From Geminicoccaceae bacterium (lineage in GTDB: Bacteria > Pseudomonadota > Alphaproteobacteria > Geminicoccales > Geminicoccaceae): a stretch of DNA of 64,000 nucleotides. Each line of letters starts with the position of its first letter. The first letter of the stretch is position 1. A program made the translations under genes and the position numbers. Below are positions 59,534-64,000 of the stretch, one piece after another. The stretch covers positions 1,083,501 through 1,147,500 of the forward strand of contig JACKIM010000001.1 in NCBI GenBank assembly GCA_020638465.1. The letters run 5' to 3'. The notes below the pieces were generated by a model. It did no database searches, was not told the origin of the DNA, and saw only the letters and a program-made list of their open reading frames with translations.

Positions 59534-60151
59534 TCATTCCCGCTGCAATCGGAAGCCGATTTCGTTCGACAGGCTGACATCGGGCGCGTCCGTGACCAGC
59601 ACGGTCCGGATTTCATCCGGGGATGTGACCTTCAACACTGCATCGCCGCGGGCGAGACTGGTCTCGATGTCATCATCGCGTCCCCGTGGTACCAGCAGAA
59701 TCACTTGCCGGCCGTTGGCATCGGCTGCCTGCAGGATCTCGTTGATCGCAGCCATGGCGTTCGGTGCGAGGGACCAGCGGCCGGCATTCGACGTCGCGAG
59801 GTTTCGAAGGGTCACATCGAGACCGCGCATTCCGGATCCTACCTCAAGGTTCGGGCCGAGACCGAGACTTGCAAGTCGTGTGGTCAATACCGTCGCCAGA
59901 TAGCGGTCGCCCGCACTGATGACCGGCCTGTCGGGATCGGCACCATGCTTCTGCGCGTCCGGGGGGTCGGCGATGAAATCCGCCGGCAGGGCAGTCCGGG
60001 TCTCGCCATGGGGTGAATACAGATCCTCGACGCGGATGGTCTGCATCGAGAAGGTGAGGACGAAGAAGGCGAGGATCAGTGCGGCAAGATCCGTGAAGGT
60101 GGCGATCCAGCCCTGTGTTGCCGGCGATCTCCGCATGAGACCGCGGTTCAT
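59534..60151 (-). CDS. MotB-like protein 2
   Basis: This 205-residue protein has an N-terminal single membrane span with the motor-type motif SPATQGWIATFTDLAALIL then AFFVLTF, matching the MotB plug/span with a conserved Asp that could carry protons or sodium. Its periplasmic part is about 170 residues and ends VSLSNEIGFRLQ, shorter than a full OmpA-type peptidoglycan domain. It overlaps the upstream MotB-like gene by four bases. It could be an accessory motor subunit or a divergent stator component. Confidence 0.65.
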   Translation of the reverse strand: MNRGLMRRSPATQGWIATFTDLAALILAFFVLTFSMQTIRVEDLYSPHGETRTALPADFIADPPDAQKHGADPDRPVISAGDRYLATVLTTRLASLGLGPNLEVGSGMRGLDVTLRNLATSNAGRWSLAPNAMAAINEILQAADANGRQVILLVPRGRDDDIETSLARGDAVLKVTSPDEIRTVLVTDAPDVSLSNEIGFRLQRE

Positions 60152-60921
60152 GACGGCCGGTCCCGTGAATCGATTTCGAAGACCCAGCGATAGCTGTCGG
60201 CCATGCGCAGGCCGACGGCGATCCTTTCCATCGGTGCACCGAACCTGCGCATGGTCTTGCGCAGGATGTCCAGTCGTTTGGTCATGGCCGCCCGATCGAC
60301 GCCGGAAAGCCGGTCGATCGGGCCTTCGAGTATCATCGATGCCTGGGTGGCCGATCCGGGTGCCGGGTTGCCCAGACTGTTGGCGAGGCGACGCAACATG
60401 ACGAGACGGTCGATCTTGAGGATGGGGCGCGGTTCGTCGAACAGCTCGTCGGGGCGCATGAAGAAGCGGAAGGCATCGGCATCGATCGTCTCCGATTCCA
60501 GGTGCAACGCGATCGAACGGCGCAAGCGAGCCACCTGAACGTCGTTGGAGGGAAGGTCAACCGCGCTCAGGTCGGTGCTCGCGCCCTCGATCACCGAAAT
60601 GATGCGGTAACCTGGATTGAACGTTCCTTCCAGCGACCGGAGCACTTTCTCCGCACGTTGCTCTTCAACATCGGACATTGAAACCAGAACGGCAAAGAAA
60701 GCGACCAGCAACAATAATACACTCAAAAAAAGCTGTTGATTGGCCTGATTCCCGTTGCCGGCAGCACCATCCCGGAGCCTTCGCACCGAAACCCCGGGAG
60801 CGCCCCGGCCGGCATCGTCGGCCTCTTCGATCCTTGATGGGTTGCCGTCGGCTTGCCGGGCATCGGCGGTCGAGGTGGTCACGGTTGGTCGCTTCCACAT
60901 GCGATCGCTTGCGACCGGCAT
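60148..60921 (-). CDS. MotB-like protein 1
   Basis: This 257-residue protein has a charged cytoplasmic head of about 55 residues and one membrane span (QQLFLSVLLLLVAFFAVLVS) followed by a periplasmic domain of about 180 residues. The span shape matches MotB/TolR-type proteins, but the critical Asp of MotB is not evident in the span. It is the first of two adjacent MotB-like genes between cheZ and the TPR gene. A start at 60900 is possible; 60921 has a better ribosome site. Confidence 0.6.
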   Translation of the reverse strand: MPVASDRMWKRPTVTTSTADARQADGNPSRIEEADDAGRGAPGVSVRRLRDGAAGNGNQANQQLFLSVLLLLVAFFAVLVSMSDVEEQRAEKVLRSLEGTFNPGYRIISVIEGASTDLSAVDLPSNDVQVARLRRSIALHLESETIDADAFRFFMRPDELFDEPRPILKIDRLVMLRRLANSLGNPAPGSATQASMILEGPIDRLSGVDRAAMTKRLDILRKTMRRFGAPMERIAVGLRMADSYRWVFEIDSRDRPS

Positions 60922-61038
60922 CGGTTCCGCACCATGGTGCGAGCAGATTTCGATGGGCTGTAATCCATCTCCCGTTCAATCCATTCCTCAAAGATTCCCT
61001 TTTGCCGTCATGGCGATTTCACCTGACCAGGAAGATAT

Positions 61039-61704
61039 CTAGAGGTCGAAGCTGGCGAACAACGCATCGATATCCTGCTGGGTGTTGGCCGCAGCAGGAG
61101 TCTGTGGCCCGTTGAGGAGTTTCTCATCCTCGCTCCGGTTATCCACCGCTGGCTGCTTCGATGCGCTTTTGCCCGTGCGATGGCCGAAGGCCCGCAACAG
61201 CAGATCAACCCGCGTTTCAATATTTTGCAGCGTGTTGACGATCTTCGAGATGCGCTGTCCACTAAGATCCTGAAAATTGCAGGCCTCGTAGATCTTGGTA
61301 ACAGCGTTGGCCAACTTCTGACCCGGATCTTCTTCAAGCGTTGGAATGATCGCTTCGACGGCTTCACAGGCGTCGAGAATGGTTCCGGTAGCCTCCTCGA
61401 GATGAACGCCGATCGCATCGAGTTCGATGCTGGCGATCGGGATCTGCTCGTTGGAAATCTCCTCCGGACGAATCTCGCTGATTTCCTGCTTGGCCTGGTA
61501 GATATAGCGCGCAAGGGCCTCCAGCTCGCCATAGACACGGAGATCCTGCGATGTCAGATCGCCGTGCAACGAGCCGAGCAACGCTTGTGTCACATTGCCG
61601 ATTTCATCAATGGATACAAGATCGCCATGCTCCTTCTTGAGCACGGCGATCCGCTCGGCCAGTGTTGCATCGAAGTTACCAGAACGATGTTTGGGCGCAG
61701 TCAT
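61039..61704 (-). CDS. cheZ: CheZ-like chemotaxis phosphatase
   Basis: This 221-residue helical protein has the CheZ active-site segment ACNFQDLSGQRISKIVNTLQ near residue 140-160, where the Gln inserts into CheY. It ends with the CheY-binding tail DIDALFASFDL, after a flexible linker. CheZ dephosphorylates CheY-P and shortens the tumble signal. It follows cheY by 31 bases with a GGAG site and precedes the MotB-like genes. Confidence 0.85.
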   Translation of the reverse strand: MTAPKHRSGNFDATLAERIAVLKKEHGDLVSIDEIGNVTQALLGSLHGDLTSQDLRVYGELEALARYIYQAKQEISEIRPEEISNEQIPIASIELDAIGVHLEEATGTILDACEAVEAIIPTLEEDPGQKLANAVTKIYEACNFQDLSGQRISKIVNTLQNIETRVDLLLRAFGHRTGKSASKQPAVDNRSEDEKLLNGPQTPAAANTQQDIDALFASFDL

Positions 61705-61735
61705 TGCGTGAACTCCAAGGGCCGGCTCCGCGAAG

Positions 61736-62122
61736 TCAGAACGGCCCGAGCACGCTCGCGATCTTGCCCTTGAGCGTCTCTGCGTTGAACGGTTTGACGA
61801 TGTAGTTGTTGACGCCCGCTTCCTTGGCCGCGATCACGTTTTCCGTCTTGCTTTCTGCGGTCACCATGATGAACGGCGTATCCTTGAGATCGTCATCGGC
61901 GCGGACGTCGCGGAGCAGGTCAAGCCCGGTCTTCGGCTGCATGTTCCAGTCCGATATGACCAGCCCGTATTTCTTTTCCTTCATCCTGGCGAAAGCCATG
62001 CTGCCATCGGTGGCTTCGTCTATGTTCTGGAAATCCAGTTGCTTGAGCAGATTCCGCACGATACGCAGCATCGTCTTGTAGTCGTCAACGATGAGTATCG
62101 GCAAATTCTTGTCGACCGCCAT
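61736..62122 (-). CDS. cheY: CheY-like single-domain response regulator
   Basis: This 128-residue receiver has the acidic pocket (LPILIVDDYKTMLRIVRNLL), the phospho-acceptor Asp in YGLVISDWNMQPKTG near residue 57, the conserved Thr in PFIMVTAESKTE near 86 and the Lys in NNYIVKPFNAETLK near 108. It probably binds the flagellar switch. It leads the leftward operon cheY-cheZ-motB-like-TPR. I placed the start at ATG 62122. Confidence 0.9.
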   Translation of the reverse strand: MAVDKNLPILIVDDYKTMLRIVRNLLKQLDFQNIDEATDGSMAFARMKEKKYGLVISDWNMQPKTGLDLLRDVRADDDLKDTPFIMVTAESKTENVIAAKEAGVNNYIVKPFNAETLKGKIASVLGPF

Positions 62123-62231
62123 AAATAGGGACTCCCGGGACCAGGTTAGGATTGCCGGTGGAAGCCGCACACGGAAAGTCGCCCCCGTCGAACAGCATCC
62201 CTCCATGGAATGGGAAGGTAAGCGCAAACCG

Positions 62232-62247
62232 TTAACTCGCAGTTAAC
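62232..62247 (-). promoter_or_regulatory. CtrA-type site upstream of cheY
   Basis: The sequence TTAACTCGCAGTTAAC is an exact match to the CtrA consensus TTAA-N7-TTAAC and reads on both strands. It lies 110 bases upstream of the cheY start. CtrA controls motility genes in many alphaproteobacteria, so the cluster may be a CtrA target. Confidence 0.6.
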
Positions 62248-62407
62248 GCCCGAATTCGCTCGGAGTGTCGATGAAACATGGTTATTTTCGGAGGTAATCG
62301 CGGCTCTCCCGTTGTAAGCAGCCGCCGGTTGGCGCCTACTGGGTTTGGTGTCTGAAATCTAGGATACGTCGCGATAGGTGTGTCTTGGAGCAAGAGCATT
62401 GGGTCGA

Positions 62408-62776
62408 GTGGAGATATTGACGGGTCCGGAGTGTCGTCGGAGGCGGACGGCTCGGGAGAAGTTTGCGATTGTTCGGGCATCGCTGGAGCCGGGTGCGGTG
62501 ATAGCGGATGTTGCGCGGCGGTTTGGGGTGACGCGTCAGCAGGTGTATCAATGGCGATCGGATTTCCGGTCCGGGATTTTGCCGGCACCAGCCGAAGGCG
62601 CGGCGGTTTTTGCGCAGGTGGCATTGAGTGGTGGCGAGATAACTGATGCTGTCAGCACGGGCGCGGTTTCAGAGACGGTGGAGGTTCGCCTGCATGGCGG
62701 TCGTGTGCTGGTCGTCCCCTTGACGATCGAGCGCCGGCGGCTGCAGGCCCTGATCCGGACGGTAGAGGCGTCATGA
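62408..62776 (+). CDS. tnpA: IS66 accessory protein TnpA
   Basis: This 122-residue protein has the IS66 TnpA pattern: TGPECRRRRTAREKFAIVR, LEPGAVIADVARRFGVTRQQ (a helix-turn-helix) and a short beta-rich C-terminal part with EVRLHGGRVLVVP. The GTG start at 62408 matches the usual first residues of the family. tnpB overlaps its end by four bases. It is probably no longer useful, since the transposase gene is broken. Confidence 0.8.
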   Translation: MEILTGPECRRRRTAREKFAIVRASLEPGAVIADVARRFGVTRQQVYQWRSDFRSGILPAPAEGAAVFAQVALSGGEITDAVSTGAVSETVEVRLHGGRVLVVPLTIERRRLQALIRTVEAS

Positions 62777-63117
62777 TCGGGCCGGGCACGGGTGTGCGGG
62801 TCTATCTGGCCTGCGGGGTCACCGACATGCGCAAGGGGATCCAGGGCCTGGCGGCTGCGGCGCAACAGGTCATTCAGCAGGATCCGTGCTCAGGCGCGGT
62901 GTTCGGCTTTCGTGGACGTCGAGGTGACCGGATCAAGCTGCTTTATTGGGACACCCAGGGTTTCTGCCTCTATTACAAGGTGCTGGAGCATGGCCGCTTT
63001 CCCTGGCCGTCGCCCGCCGACGGCATGGTTCATCTCACCTCGGCGCAATTGGCCATGTTGTGGGAGGGAATCGACTGGCGCCGGCCAGTTTGGTCATCCC
63101 CGCCATCGCGATTTTGA
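62773..63117 (+). CDS. tnpB: IS66 accessory protein TnpB
   Basis: This 114-residue protein has the IS66 Orf2/TnpB pattern: VYLACGVTDMRKGIQGLAA, AVFGFRGRRGDRIKLLYW and DTQGFCLYYKVLEHGRFPWP. It ends at the usual LWEGIDWRRPVW, with a different last dozen residues from most copies. It follows tnpA with a four-base overlap. Confidence 0.85.
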   Translation: MIGPGTGVRVYLACGVTDMRKGIQGLAAAAQQVIQQDPCSGAVFGFRGRRGDRIKLLYWDTQGFCLYYKVLEHGRFPWPSPADGMVHLTSAQLAMLWEGIDWRRPVWSSPPSRF

Positions 63118-63201
63118 GCACTCTTCGAATCATCTTCTATAGTATTGAATCATCGTTGTTTTATCCTTTTTGAATGATCTGTTCCGGGCTAGAATCCGGT
63201 C

Positions 63202-63303
63202 ATGAAGATCCATCTCGACAACCTGCCCGACGATCCGGTGGCTTTGCGTGCGATCATCGCCGAGCAGTACCTCCGGTTAGCTTTTCCCGTTCAGGCGGAA
63301 TAG
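63202..63303 (+). pseudogene. tnpC: IS66 transposase TnpC remnant
   Basis: The frame begins KIHLDNLPDDPVALRAIIAE, the normal N-terminus of IS66 TnpC, and then breaks off into an unrelated 11-residue tail. A full TnpC is about 500 residues, so almost all of the transposase has been deleted. Confidence 0.8.
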
Positions 63304-63394
63304 CCTGAACGATCAGGAAATGCGTCGAAACAAACAGATAGAGCGTAAGCGGGCGGAGATTGGCGCATTTTACGCGTTTTGACGCTCGCTTACC

Positions 63395-64000
63395 ATCAAA
63401 TGGCGGGCACAAATTGATCGGGAAAACCAGGAAGACGACAGCCTGCCGGAGGAATACCCTGATTGGCCGGTGACCTTCTATCTCGATGAAATGCCCCAGC
63501 TTGGCTATATGCGCATCATTGAGGATGCCGTGGCCATCACCCGCAGCTATCGCATTCGGCTGTGGCTGTTCGCCCAAGACATGGCGCAGCTCAGGGAAGT
63601 TTACCCGAAATGGCAAAGCCTCCTCGCCAACTGCCGCTGCAAGATTTTCTTCAGACCGAATGACGTGGACACAGCGAAAGACATCGCCGACATCCTCGGT
63701 ATGCGGAAAGACATCTGGGGCGGCGAGGATTGGGTCGCCTCCCCGCAGAAACTCATGGGAAGGGAATTCCGTGAGGATGCAGTGATCTTTCAGGACGGCT
63801 TGATGATCCGCTCCCGCATGACCGCACCCGCCCATGAAAACCCCGGCCTTCAGGCATGGATCGCCGAACAGAAAGCCGATTTTGGCGAAGAGGTCATTCG
63901 GGCACCCCGTGCCGAACCGCCCGCCGCTCCCCTGCCGGGCGACATACCGCCCCCGGACCCGTCAGCACCTGACGGCAGCGGGGCAATCGCCGACACCCCC
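63395..64000 (+). pseudogene. Type IV coupling protein (TraG/VirD4-like), C-terminal part
   Basis: The reading frame is open to the window's right edge and has no proper start. It begins just after the IS66 right-end sequence. It contains the Walker B-like FYLDEMPQLGYMRIIEDAVA, then TRSYRIRLWLFAQDMAQLRE, KIFFRPNDVDTAKDIADIL and a proline-rich tail (PPAAPLPGDIPPPDPSAPD). This matches the C-terminal half of conjugative coupling ATPases. The N-terminal membrane part and Walker A are missing. The sequence belongs to a different mobile element from the IS. Confidence 0.75.

Larger units (their letters stand above)
62314..63393 (+). mobile_element. Decayed IS66-family element
   Basis: A GTAAGC left-end motif starts at 62314, before tnpA and tnpB. 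The transposase gene tnpC is reduced to its first ~22 codons. A second left-end-like sequence lies at 63345-63366 (about 17 of 22 bases like the first), and a matching inverted GCTTAC end lies at 63388-63393. The bases flanking 62314 and 63393 are not duplicated, so this is a rearranged or deleted copy. Confidence 0.65.

Noticed and set aside
62306..63401. Target-site duplication around the IS66 ends
   Set aside because: The eight bases before 62314 (CTCCCGTT) do not match the eight after 63393 (CATCAAAT), so a simple insertion is not supported.
63254..63835. 193-residue leftward frame near the right edge
   Set aside because: It is antisense to the coupling-protein fragment, which shows clear family motifs, and crosses the IS remnant boundary.

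Overview
The window is high-GC DNA from an alphaproteobacterium. The evidence is a D-glutamate DgcN/DgcA-type operon, a TTAA-N7-TTAAC (CtrA-type) site upstream of a cheY-cheZ-motB-like cluster, and general codon use. A Rhodospirillales-like member is my best guess, but nothing here fixes the genus. No rRNA, tRNA or CRISPR array was recognised.

Bases 1 to about 33.75 kb are most of an integrated temperate podovirus-like phage; its left end lies outside the window. Virion genes form two divergent blocks that meet at 17.7-17.95 kb. The leftward block (17.7 kb to 1) encodes major capsid, a small virion protein, the tail adaptor, the tail nozzle, three internal-virion-like proteins, a 2172-residue ejection/polyvalent protein, a tail fibre and two spike-type proteins. 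The rightward block (17.95-25.1 kb) encodes a candidate small terminase, lysozyme-like and phospholipase-like proteins, large terminase, portal, an Acb2/Tad1-type anti-defence sponge, a DNA methyltransferase and a scaffold-like protein. Next come a leftward accessory set (HTH protein, small membrane protein, coiled coil, HicB-HicA), a poorly coding stretch with DnaA-box-like sites, and the lysogeny switch at 28.8-29.5 kb with repeated CTAC-N5-GTAG operators. The early block ends in a PD-(D/E)XK nuclease, small proteins, an excisionase and a tyrosine integrase. Three early genes start with an identical repeated sequence encoding MNPLALSGP, and two leftward genes alternate with them.

From 34.1 to 36.6 kb lie a DUF4114/von Willebrand A protein, partly AT-rich, and a LuxR-type regulator. 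From 36.8 to 45.1 kb an operon encodes a dipeptide-type ABC transporter, an N-formylglutamate amidohydrolase homologue, DgcN and DgcA. It probably imports and degrades D-glutamate-containing compounds. From 45.2 to 55.8 kb is a tricarboxylate cluster: GntR regulator, TcuA and TcuB leftward; AbrB-like membrane protein, TctC-type binding protein, a TctA-TctB fusion, a PrpF-family isomerase and a ThDP enzyme rightward.

From 62.1 down to 55.8 kb is a leftward motility cluster: cheY, cheZ, two MotB-like proteins and a large TPR protein. The window ends with a decayed IS66 element (62.3-63.4 kb) abutting the 3' part of a type IV coupling protein gene. This suggests an IS-associated rearrangement next to a mobile element.
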